Source of the DNA: an uncultured Intestinimonas sp.
GTDB lineage: Bacteria; Bacillota; Clostridia; Oscillospirales; Oscillospiraceae
Direction of reading: 5' to 3'
Assembly: GCF_944387725.1 (NCBI RefSeq)
Contig: NZ_CALXGA010000020.1
Coordinates: 1-32,363, forward strand
Length of the DNA stretch: 32,363 nucleotides
Position numbers and translations under genes: made by a program. This document shows positions 1 to 6,293 of the stretch, piece after piece. Each line of letters starts with the position of its first letter. Position 1 is the stretch's first letter. The notes below the pieces were generated by a model. The model saw nothing but the letters and a program-made list of their open reading frames with translations. It did no database searches and was not told the DNA's origin.

Positions 1-80
1 CGCCGACAGAGCGTATAACACACTACACTTTGCTCCGCAAAGTCGTGTGCCAAATGGGGGCGTTGCCCCCTTTGGAACCC
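1..80. other. oriT-like inverted-repeat block (possible end of an integrative element)
   Basis: Two nested inverted repeats lie close together: ACTTTGC-TCC-GCAAAGT (about 28-44), extended by CAC/GTG arms, and CCAAA-GGGGGC paired with GCCCCCTTTGG (about 50-75). No gene is seen here. Closely spaced inverted repeats of this type next to AT-rich DNA resemble the origin-of-transfer regions of Firmicute integrative elements. The likeness is from general memory, no relaxase gene is inside the window, and the call is tentative. Confidence 0.3.
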
Positions 81-86
81 CCCACG

Positions 87-135
87 AGAAAAGACGGTAT
101 GCTACCCCTCCACGGGGCGCATACCGCCTTTTCTT
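87..135 (+). terminator. Rho-independent terminator-like hairpin
   Basis: GAAAAGACGGTATGC pairs with GCATACCGCCTTTTC (one mismatch), with an inner CCCC/GGGG stem, and is followed by TTTTCTTGTTAT on the plus strand. It probably ends a unit lying to the left of the window. Confidence 0.6.
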
Positions 136-474
136 GTTATCCAGCCCTCCGGCTGTATCGGTTGAGCAAAAGTCAGCGTGGGATTGATGTGGTATCTTTA
201 TCTAAGTGAAACCCCGGTGGCTTATCCGGATCATGCCATGCTGGCCGGCGCCGTTAACAAAAAATATAGTTAAATCAAGGAAAATCGCATACGGTGAAGA
301 GGGGACGCGGGCAAGCCCTCTGACGCGATTCAGAATGCTTTTCTCGCTGTGACTGCTTGTGACTGCTCTGGATGGTTCCGCTCTTGTGGTTATGTGCTTT
401 AATTTTGAAAATTGCTATAATCGCCCGCTCTTTTATCCGATAACATCTTGACACCGTCCGCCCTCCGCCGAATG
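136..474. other. Gene-poor AT-richer stretch upstream of the EFR1 remnant
   Basis: No intact gene is visible. The base composition is visibly richer in A and T than the rest of the window. The only coding-like signal is a short plus-strand stretch at 319-402 that reads like the tail of a transposase (listed separately). A TATAAT at 416-421 has no convincing -35 partner. The stretch looks like decayed mobile-element DNA. Confidence 0.5.
319..402 (+). pseudogene. Possible IS630/Tc1-type transposase C-terminal fragment
   Basis: One plus-strand frame ending in TAA at 400-402 encodes a 27-residue tail containing AIQNAFLAVT and ending WFRSCGYVL. IS630-family transposases commonly end in a helix followed by a W/YF..CGY motif, so this looks like the last residues of such a transposase. 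The frame is closed by a stop a few codons upstream, so the rest is lost. The family assignment rests on a short motif and is uncertain. It is of interest because the repeats later in the window have the TA-flanked ends typical of elements mobilised by that family. Confidence 0.35.
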
Positions 475-503
475 TTGACAGGATACCCTGTACCGTCTAT
501 AAT
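475..503 (+). promoter_or_regulatory. Perfect consensus SigA promoter
   Basis: TTGACA (475-480), a 17-nt spacer and TATAAT (498-503) match the vegetative consensus exactly. Transcription would start near 510, just upstream of the EFR1-like reading frame. No other promoter in this window is an exact match at this spacing. Confidence 0.8.
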
Positions 504-545
504 CAGGGTAAGGATATAGGATAACAGGGAGTGACCCAGATCCAG

Positions 546-983
546 ATGAACATGGTCCAAATCGTTTTCAGCCCCACCGGCGGAACTCAGAAGGCGGCGG
601 ACGCCATCACCGGCACATGGCGGGAGCCGGTCCAAAAAGTCGATCTGTCGGACGCGGCCGCCGGCTTTTCCGCCGTCCGTCTGGGGGAGGACGATCCCGC
701 GGTCATCGCGGTCCCCTCCTTCGGCGGCCGGGTCCCGGCCCTGGCGGCCCAGCGGCTGGGGCAGGTGCACGGCGGCCGGGCCCGGTGCGTGGTGGTCTGC
801 GTGTATGGCAACCCCCGGGAGCGCCCCAGGGAGACCGACGGGAAAACGTGCATCTCCTGTATGCGCTGCGCGGCAATCTGCCCCCAGTCGGCCCGCAAGG
901 CGAACAGCGCCCTGGTGGCCGTCGCCGCCCGGGCCATCAAAAAGGCCTGCGCGGAGCAGAGGCGCAACGAGCTGTTCTGCTGA
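546..983 (+). pseudogene. EFR1-type flavodoxin/ferredoxin protein, internally shortened
   Basis: The product starts with a flavodoxin-like FMN-loop motif (FSPTGGT), continues with a Rossmann-like half including VIAVPSFGGRVPALA, and ends with a cysteine-rich ferredoxin motif (CISCMRCAAICP). Full EFR1-family proteins are about 250-270 residues, with a complete flavodoxin domain and two CxxCxxC...CP clusters. This one is 145 residues, with one cluster, and jumps from VCVYGN straight to the second cluster. I infer an in-frame internal deletion near 810-840. The start is uncertain: ATG 546 and 552 fit the family N-terminus, while GTG 531 would add five residues. It has its own promoter and terminator, so it may still be expressed. 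I call it a remnant because the FMN site and the first iron-sulfur cluster are incomplete. Confidence 0.6.
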
Positions 984-1040
984 ATTTTAGCGGGCTGGAT
1001 ATCCATATATGTCCATAATTTGAACAGCCAGTCAAGGGAC

Positions 1041-1084
1041 AAGCGCCCTGTATCTACAGAAATCCCGTAGACACAGGGCGCTTT
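1041..1084 (+). terminator. Terminator after the EFR1 remnant
   Basis: AAGCGCCCTGT.TCTAC pairs with GTAGA.ACAGGGCGCTT (1041-1083), then a short T stretch. It lies between the EFR1 remnant and feoA, so feoAB either has its own promoter or depends on read-through. Confidence 0.75.
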
Positions 1085-1085
1085 C

Positions 1086-1110
1086 CCATGGCGGCTGAGG
1101 ATAGCCATGG
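1086..1110. promoter_or_regulatory. CCATGGC inverted repeat upstream of feoA
   Basis: CCATGGC (1086-1092) and GCCATGG (1104-1110) form a perfect 7-bp inverted repeat separated by 11 nt, centred about 44 nt before the feoA start. It could be an operator for an iron-responsive regulator. It does not match a Fur or DtxR consensus that I know, so its role is open. Confidence 0.3.
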
Positions 1111-1141
1111 TTCAAAAATATCACTTTAGGAGGTGCAGCGT

Positions 1142-1381
1142 GTGTTCCTGAAGGACGCCCAGATCGGGCAGACCTGCATCGTGGAAAAAATCAACCTCCC
1201 ATTCCAGATGGAGCGCCGTCTGGAGGCGCTGGGGATGACAAAGGAGACTCCGGTTTCCGTTCTGAACCGAAAGGGGAAGGGCATCCTCATCATCAAGCTG
1301 CGGGGAACCCGTTTTGCCCTGGGGTACAACATCACAAAAAATATCGAAGTAAAGGCAGGTGAGGCGAATGGGCGCAAATGA
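1142..1381 (+). CDS. feoA: Ferrous iron transport protein A
   Basis: This 79-residue protein is a small SH3-like FeoA, a cytoplasmic partner of the FeoB iron transporter. Visible family features are the N-terminal IGQTCIVEKI strand, the ERRLEALGM helix typical of FeoA, and the closing RGTRFALGYNITKNIEV. The start is GTG 1142: a strong AGGAGGTG at 1128-1135 lies six bases upstream, and it overlaps the alternative GTG at 1133, which rules that one out. The 3' end overlaps the start of feoB by 14 nt, which implies translational coupling. A 7-bp inverted repeat and a terminator hairpin lie just upstream. Confidence 0.9.
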   Translation: MFLKDAQIGQTCIVEKINLPFQMERRLEALGMTKETPVSVLNRKGKGILIIKLRGTRFALGYNITKNIEVKAGEANGRK

Positions 1382-3410
1382 AATGACCATCGGATTCATC
1401 GGGAATCCGAACTGCGGCAAGACCACCCTCTTCAACGCCTACACCGGAGCCAATCTGAAGGTGGCCAACTGGCCCGGCGTTACGGTGGAGAAGGTGGAGG
1501 GCGTCATGAAGGATCACGACATGACCATCCATCTGGTAGACCTGCCCGGGACCTACAGCCTGACCTCCTACACCATGGAGGAGACCGTCTCCCGCCGGTT
1601 CATCCTCAGCGATGAGGTGGATGTCATCATCAACGTGGTGGATGCCTCCGCCCTGGAGCGCGGCCTCTACCTGACCCTACAGCTTCTGGAGCTGGGCAAG
1701 CCGGTGGTCATGGCCCTGAACATGATGGATATTGTGGAAAAGCGGGGCATGGAGATCGACCTCCACCGCCTGCCCGAGATGCTGGGCATCCCGGCCATCC
1801 CCGTCTCCGCCCGGAAGCGCCGGGGGCTGGACATCCTTCTCCACGCGGCCATTCACCACAAGGACAGCACCGGACCGGACCGGCTGGTCCATGAGCACAA
1901 GGCTTCCCCCAGGCACCGGAACGACCACGCGGAGCACGCCATGGTCTACTCCGACGCCATCGAGGACAAGCTCGACCAGCTCATCCCGGAGCTGAAAAGA
2001 CGCTATCCCGACCTGCGCAACTACCGCTGGCACGCCCTGAAGCTGCTGGAGGGGGACAAGGAGATCACGGAAAAGTACCCGGTAGACCTGCCCCAGGTGC
2101 TGGACCGCAGCTACGAATCGGACATCATCAACCAGAAGTATGACTTCATCGGGGAGATCATCGGCGAGGTTCTGCTCCACAAGGAGCGGCAGGATGTGCT
2201 CACCGAGCGGGCGGACCAACTCCTGACCAGCAAGGCCTGGGGCATCCCGGTCTTTCTGGGGATCATGGCCGTCACCTTTTTCCTCACCTTCACGGTGGGC
2301 GACTGGCTCAAGGGGTATCTGGAGCTGGCCGTGGGCTGGTGCTCGGATCTTGCTGTGGCGGGGCTCTCCGCCATCCAGGCCGGGGACGTCCTCACCTCCC
2401 TGGTGGTGGACGGCATCATCGCCGGCGTGGGCACTATCGTCACCTTTCTGCCCAACATTCTGATCCTCTTCCTCTGCCTGGCCCTGCTGGAGGACAGCGG
2501 ATACATGGCCCGGGTGGCCTATGTGATGGAGGGCATCATGAGCCGGCTGGGCCTTTCCGGCAAGGCGTTCATCCCCATGCTGCTGGGCTTCGGCTGCACC
2601 GTGCCCGCGATTATGGCCTCCCGCGCCCTGGAGAACCGGCGGGACCGGTTCAAGGTTATGCTGGTCACCCCCTTTATGAGCTGCAACGCCCGGCTGACCA
2701 TTTACATCCTCTTCTCCGAGATGTTTTTCCCGGAGAACGCCATGGCGGCGGCCTACTTCATGTACCTCATCGGCATTGTGGTGGCCATTGCCGTTTCGGC
2801 TGTCATCCACCTGCTGGACCGAAAGCGGAGCGTCAACTACCTGTTGATCGAGCTGCCGGAGTACAAGCTGCCCGACGCCCGCACCGTGGCGATCTATGTG
2901 TGGGAGAAGGTCACGGACTACCTGGGAAAGGCCGGCACCACCATTTTCCTGGCCACGCTGGTGATCTGGGCCCTGCTGAACTTCGGCCCCCAGGGGTACG
3001 CCCCGGAGATGGCCTCCAGCTTTGGGGCGATCCTGGGCCAGCGGCTCACCCCCTTCTTCGCTCCCATCGGCCTGGGCTTCTGGCAGATCGCCGTGGCCCT
3101 CATCGCGGGCATCTCCGCCAAGGAGGTGGTGGTGTCCAGCTGCGCCGTGCTGTTCGGCATTGTCAACGCCAGCTCCCCCCAGGGGATGTCCACCTTTGCC
3201 GCAGCCCTGGAGAGCATCGGCTTCGGGCCCCTCAACGCCTTCTGCCTGATGGTGTTCTGCCTGCTCTACATCCCCTGCGCCGCCTCCCTGGCCACCATCC
3301 AAAAGGAGTCCGGAAGCTGGGCCTGGATGGCCTTTACCGCAGTTTTCCAGCTGGCGGTGGCCTGGGTGGTCACCTTCGCGGTCTATCAGATCGGCCTGCT
3401 GATTTTGTAA
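1368..3410 (+). CDS. feoB: Ferrous iron transporter B
   Basis: FeoB imports Fe(II) across the cytoplasmic membrane. The 680-residue product has an N-terminal G domain with G1 GNPNCGKT (residues 12-19), G3 DLPGTY (58-63) and G4 NMMD (118-121), followed by a helical GDI-like region. From about residue 285 there is a polytopic membrane part with the family motifs LGFGCTVPAIMASR and TPFMSCNARL, and a second Gate half ending near VTFAVYQIGLLIL. Length and motif order are normal for the family. ATG 1368 is preferred because AGGTG at 1357-1361 sits six bases upstream; ATG 1383 is a possible alternative. It is co-transcribed with feoA and with the downstream Cys-rich peptide gene. Confidence 0.95.
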   Translation: MGANEMTIGFIGNPNCGKTTLFNAYTGANLKVANWPGVTVEKVEGVMKDHDMTIHLVDLPGTYSLTSYTMEETVSRRFILSDEVDVIINVVDASALERGLYLTLQLLELGKPVVMALNMMDIVEKRGMEIDLHRLPEMLGIPAIPVSARKRRGLDILLHAAIHHKDSTGPDRLVHEHKASPRHRNDHAEHAMVYSDAIEDKLDQLIPELKRRYPDLRNYRWHALKLLEGDKEITEKYPVDLPQVLDRSYESDIINQKYDFIGEIIGEVLLHKERQDVLTERADQLLTSKAWGIPVFLGIMAVTFFLTFTVGDWLKGYLELAVGWCSDLAVAGLSAIQAGDVLTSLVVDGIIAGVGTIVTFLPNILILFLCLALLEDSGYMARVAYVMEGIMSRLGLSGKAFIPMLLGFGCTVPAIMASRALENRRDRFKVMLVTPFMSCNARLTIYILFSEMFFPENAMAAAYFMYLIGIVVAIAVSAVIHLLDRKRSVNYLLIELPEYKLPDARTVAIYVWEKVTDYLGKAGTTIFLATLVIWALLNFGPQGYAPEMASSFGAILGQRLTPFFAPIGLGFWQIAVALIAGISAKEVVVSSCAVLFGIVNASSPQGMSTFAAALESIGFGPLNAFCLMVFCLLYIPCAASLATIQKESGSWAWMAFTAVFQLAVAWVVTFAVYQIGLLIL

Positions 3411-3424
3411 TCGGAGGGATTGTC

Positions 3425-3559
3425 ATGGCTGTTATACTCCTTCTGGCCGCTCTGGCCGGCTACTCCATCTGGGCCGCCCGGCGGATCTGTCTGCGGAAGA
3501 AGCGCCGGGGGAAGGCGTGCGGAAGCTGCCCGTATCGGGGCGCCGGCAGGTGTCCCTGA
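3425..3559 (+). CDS. FeoB-associated Cys-rich membrane peptide
   Basis: This 44-residue protein has one N-terminal membrane segment (VILLLAALAGYSIWAA), a basic stretch (RRICLRKKRRGK) and a C-terminal cysteine cluster ACGSCPYRGAGRC. This is the layout of the FeoB-associated Cys-rich family (PF12669), found directly behind feoB in Clostridia and thought to assist iron transport. GGAGGG at 3413-3418 lies six bases before ATG 3425, and the gene starts 14 nt after the feoB stop. A strong terminator follows, so it closes the feo operon. Confidence 0.85.
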   Translation: MAVILLLAALAGYSIWAARRICLRKKRRGKACGSCPYRGAGRCP

Positions 3560-3583
3560 CCTCCGGGCGTTCCCATGGAAAGG

Positions 3584-3637
3584 AAAAAGACCGGCCGCGC
3601 ACCGATGGGCCCCATCGGTGCGCGGCCGGTCTTTTCC
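3584..3637 (+). terminator. feo operon terminator
   Basis: A near-perfect palindrome of about 24 bp per arm, centred on GGGCCC (AAAAGACCGGCCGCGCACC... paired with ...GGTGCGCGGCCGGTCTTTT), ends in a T run on the plus strand. Confidence 0.9.
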
Positions 3638-3659
3638 TGCGGGGGAAATGGAACCCTCC

Positions 3660-3820
3660 AGTACTTCACCAAGTTAGAAATTGCAGATTGGATTTCGAGC
3701 GGAATTTTTGCAGAACAAGGCAGATAACGCTGGTGGGCTGACGCCCACCAGGGACGATAACGAAGTGATACGGAAATTACGCCGAAAGGCAAATGCAACT
3801 TTCTGGCCTGGTGGAGTACT
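3660..3820. repeat. 161-bp repeat with AGTACT ends, copy A (complete)
   Basis: The ends are imperfect inverted repeats: AGTACTTCACCA..TTAGAAATTGCA on the left, and on the right the complement of AGTACTCCACCAGGCCAGAAAGTTGCA. A GGTGGGC-TGAC-GCCCACC hairpin sits in the middle. The right-hand 102 bp (3719-3820) match 7085-7186 without gaps. It abuts the first TA-flanked element, whose left TA is formed by the last base of AGTACT and the next base. No protein of plausible kind is encoded, so it is a small non-autonomous repeat. Confidence 0.7.
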
Positions 3821-3821
3821 A

Positions 3822-3983
3822 GGGCTTGTTTGAAAATTGGCGATGTGTCCGGCAGCGAGGGATTTTGGGCCGCTGGCAAGCAATTTTTTCGCAGGAATCC
3901 TGGCGGATTGCAAGGAAAAATTGCGCCGTCCAGGGGACAAAAGACCCGCCGGTTGGGCATGTTGACATGTTTCAAACAAGCCC
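3822..3983 (+). mobile_element. TA-flanked 162-bp palindromic element (MITE), copy 1
   Basis: The terminal inverted repeat is GGGCTTGTTTGAAA/TTTCAAACAAGCCC, flanked on both sides by TA. The interior forms a long imperfect hairpin (TTTTGGGCCGCTGG against CCAGGGGACAAAA, for example). It belongs to subtype 1, with G in the TGTCCGGCAGC motif and A in the GGGGACAAAAG motif. It lies a few bases past the stop codon of the SSB-like gene and could act as its terminator. Confidence 0.85.
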
Positions 3984-3989
3984 TAGGGG

Positions 3990-4631
3990 TCAATCCGCCG
4001 GCTCCGCCAGGGCGGCGGCCTCCGGCTCCACGGGCTCCAGGCGCATCACCGAGATTTCAAAGGCCGTGCGGTCCTGGACCACGCCCTCCACCACCTTTTG
4101 ATAGATGCGGCTTTGGAGCCGCCCCTCCAGCCGGAGGCCGTCCCCCACCTCCAGGCCGCCGCAGCGCCGGGCCAGGGCCCCCCAGGCGATACAGGGGAGG
4201 TAGTCCGCCCGGCCGTATTTCCGGTTTACCGCCAGCATCAGGTCGCAGATCTCCCGGCCCAGGGGGGTCCTCCGGAGGATGGGGGGCTTGCAGAGGACCC
4301 CGGCCAGGGTGAGCTGGTTGGCGGGCTCCTCCCGGGTGGGGGCGACGCTCCGGGCGAAGAGGGTGATGACCAGCCGGCTGCCGGGCCCGGTGCGGTTGTT
4401 GAAGGAGCGGACCTCCCCCTGAACCTCCACCCGGTCCCCGGGAGTGAGGGGACGCCGCTCCAGCAGGGGGCGGGCGGCCACCACGTTGAGCCGGTCCACC
4501 GTCCCCGAGAGCCGGGGCACCGCCAGGGGGAAGACCTGGTACTCCACCCCGTGGTTCTCGTGGGAGAAGACCGGCAGGGCGTCCACCGTCCCCCGCAGGG
4601 CCGCGTGATTTTCATTCCAGCATGTCTGCAT
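3990..4631 (-). CDS. Single-stranded DNA-binding protein, two OB-fold halves
   Basis: The 213-residue product carries two OB-type segments. The first half contains VEYQVFPLAVPRLSGTVDRL and FNNRTGPGSRLVITLFAR. The second is more SSB-like, with LTLAGVLCKPPILRRTPLG, ICDLMLAVNRKYGRADYLPC and a VGDGLRLEGRLQSR strand. This matches an SSB-related family common in Clostridia that is separate from the main replication SSB. A role in binding single-stranded DNA is inferred. The start is taken as ATG 4631, because GGAG lies about ten bases upstream and WNEN follows directly; GTG 4640 would add three residues. The gene ends next to MITE copy 1. Confidence 0.8.
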   Translation of the reverse strand: MQTCWNENHAALRGTVDALPVFSHENHGVEYQVFPLAVPRLSGTVDRLNVVAARPLLERRPLTPGDRVEVQGEVRSFNNRTGPGSRLVITLFARSVAPTREEPANQLTLAGVLCKPPILRRTPLGREICDLMLAVNRKYGRADYLPCIAWGALARRCGGLEVGDGLRLEGRLQSRIYQKVVEGVVQDRTAFEISVMRLEPVEPEAAALAEPAD

Positions 4632-4713
4632 CGTGACCACACTCCGTTCCCCTTTTTACAGGGACATGTATATGCGGCCTTGTCCCCAGGTATGTCTGGC
4701 GCTTTTCCCCGGG

Positions 4714-4725
4714 CTATGGTAAAAT
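4714..4725 (+). promoter_or_regulatory. Extended -10 promoter for the coiled-coil gene
   Basis: TATGGTAAAAT contains TG-N-TAAAAT (-10 at 4720-4725), an extended -10 element, about 30 nt before the start codon. No good -35 is seen at normal spacing. Confidence 0.5.
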
Positions 4726-4755
4726 GGGAAAAAACAGAGAGGAGCGTGATGTCCT

Positions 4756-5700
4756 ATGACGCGCCGGGAAGCGCTGGACCGGGAGCTGGAGGAGCTGCGG
4801 GAGCATCTGAGCCGGGAGGAGGGCCTTCAGGCCCGGCGGAAGGACCTGTATCAGCAGATAGAGGAGCTGCGGGGGCGCAGGGACATCCTGGGTCAGGCCC
4901 TGGCCAAGGAGGAGGCAGACGTGGACGCGCTGGAGGGCATGAGCCTCCAGGCCATCCTCCAGACGGTGCTGGGCCGGAAGGAGGAGCGGCTGGAGCAGGA
5001 GCGCCGGGAGGCGGTGGCCGCCCGGCTGAAGTACCAGGATGCCTGCCGGGCCCTGGAGGACGTAGAGGCCCGGTTCCTGGAGACCAACCGCCAGCTGGAC
5101 CAGCTCCTCCGGGACCGCAGGCAGTACGAAGCCCTTCTGGAGGAGAAGCGGTTCCTCTTAAAGGAGGAGGACCCCGCCCTGGCCCGGCGGATTCTGGACC
5201 TGGAGGAGGCGCTGGCCGCCGCCCGGGCCTTTTTGAAGGAGGTGGACGAGGCTGCGGCGGCGGGGCGCGCGGCCTCCTGGGCCCTCTCCCAGGCCGCCGG
5301 GGAGCTGGACAGCGCCGAGGACTGGGGGGTCTACGATCTGTTGGGGGGCGGCTTCATCGCCACGGCGGTGAAGCACAGCCACATCGACAGCGCCCGCCAG
5401 GCCGCTGGGGATGCTCAGGTCCTCCTCAGCCGCTTCCGCACGGAGCTCTCTGACGTCCAGGCGGCCGCTCAGCTCAGCGTGGACGTGGGGGAGATGGCCA
5501 CCTTCTGCGACTATGTCTTCGATGGATTTTTCTCCGACTGGGTGGTCCAGTCCCGCATCCAGGACGCCCAGGCCGGGGTATCGGCCACCGCCGGCCAGGT
5601 GGACGGCCTCCTGGCCCAGCTGGCGGAGACCCGCTTGGCCGCCCTCCGGCGGCAGCAGGACCTGGAGGAGGCGCTGCGCACCCTCGCCGAGAAGGCCTGA
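4756..5700 (+). CDS. Coiled-coil protein of unknown function
   Basis: I cannot name this 314-residue cytoplasmic protein. Residues 1-180 are nearly continuous heptad-like, charged helix (LEELREHLSREEG, QQIEELRGRRDILG, LEQERREAVAAR), so a long coiled coil is very likely. A conserved-looking centre follows at about 190-212 (WGVYDLLGGGFIATAVKHSH), then helices with YVFDGFFSDWVVQSRI and a second helical tail. There is no signal peptide or membrane segment. AGGAG lies 12 bases before ATG 4756, and upstream GTG/ATG codons are out of frame. It has its own extended -10 promoter and is divergent from the SSB-like gene. A structural or DNA-associated role is a guess. Confidence 0.8.
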   Translation: MTRREALDRELEELREHLSREEGLQARRKDLYQQIEELRGRRDILGQALAKEEADVDALEGMSLQAILQTVLGRKEERLEQERREAVAARLKYQDACRALEDVEARFLETNRQLDQLLRDRRQYEALLEEKRFLLKEEDPALARRILDLEEALAAARAFLKEVDEAAAAGRAASWALSQAAGELDSAEDWGVYDLLGGGFIATAVKHSHIDSARQAAGDAQVLLSRFRTELSDVQAAAQLSVDVGEMATFCDYVFDGFFSDWVVQSRIQDAQAGVSATAGQVDGLLAQLAETRLAALRRQQDLEEALRTLAEKA

Positions 5701-5782
5701 CCGCCGGACGGCATCCAGGCGTCCGGTTTCTCAGGTCGACCAGAAAGCGGCTAATTCGTCGGGTGCGCACCGGGGGGATTGT

Positions 5783-5813
5783 GAGAAAGGGGGGCGGTGA
5801 GCCTCCCTTTCTC
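5783..5813. terminator. Hairpin downstream of the coiled-coil gene
   Basis: GAGAAAGGGGGGC pairs with GCCTCCCTTTCTC (one mismatch) around a short loop. There is no clear T run, so it is a candidate terminator or processing stem. Confidence 0.4.
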
Positions 5814-5852
5814 ATGCAGTCGGAACCTTTTTCGATTCAATCAAAAAAGTTC

Positions 5853-5928
5853 GCCAGCCTTCCGGAAAAGTCCGAAGGTCTTTTCCGGAAGGCTGGCCGG
5901 ACCCCGGCCTATGCCGGGGTCCGGTTTC
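5853..5928 (+). terminator. Two consecutive strong hairpins
   Basis: GCCAGCCTTCCGGAAAAG and its exact complement (5853-5870 / 5880-5897) form an 18-bp stem. CCGGACCCCGGC-CTAT-GCCGGGGTCCGG (5897-5924) follows at once and runs into TTT. The pair most likely terminates the coiled-coil gene. The rest of 5700-5966 shows no gene. Confidence 0.65.
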
Positions 5929-5967
5929 GGTGTTGCCATTGATGTAATTAGGTGTAGGCGATGATTA

Positions 5968-6129
5968 GGGCTTGTTTGAAAATTGGCGATGTGTCCAGCA
6001 GCGAGGGATTTTGGGCCGCTGGCAAGCAATTTTGACCCAGGAATCCTGGCGGATTTCAAGGAAAAATTGCGCCGTCCAGGGGGCAAAAGACCCGCCGGTT
6101 GGGCATGTTGCCATTTTTCAAACAAGCCC
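5968..6129 (+). mobile_element. TA-flanked 162-bp palindromic element (MITE), copy 2
   Basis: Same ends and flanking TA as copy 1. It is subtype 2 (A in TGTCCAGCAGC, G in GGGGGCAAAAG) and carries a private change, TTTTGACCC, where the other copies have TTTTTTCGC. Its right TA is also the left TA of copy 3. Confidence 0.85.
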
Positions 6130-6131
6130 TA

Positions 6132-6293
6132 GGGCTTGTTTGAAAAATGGCGATGTGTCCGGCAGCGAGGGATTTTGGGCCGCTGACAAGCAATTTTTTC
6201 GCAGGAATCCTGGCGGATTTCAAGGAAAAATTGCGCCGTCCAGGGGACAAAAGACCCGCAGGTTGGGCATGTTGCCATGTTTCAAACAAGCCC
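6132..6293 (+). mobile_element. TA-flanked 162-bp palindromic element (MITE), copy 3
   Basis: This element is directly head-to-tail with copy 2 and shares one TA. It is subtype 1 (G in TGTCCGGCAGC, A in GGGGACAAAAG), so the pair is not a simple tandem duplication. Its right TIR supplies the last codons and the stop of the broken stalk-domain gene on the minus strand. Confidence 0.85.

Noticed and set aside
1677..3302. Long minus-strand frame opposite feoB
   Set aside because: His/Gly/Gln-rich shadow of a GC-rich coding strand; feoB is certain.
3460..3993. Minus-strand reading frame through the AGTACT repeat and the feo terminator
   Set aside because: It crosses a terminator hairpin and two repeats, with no start signal; similar frames recur wherever the repeat occurs.
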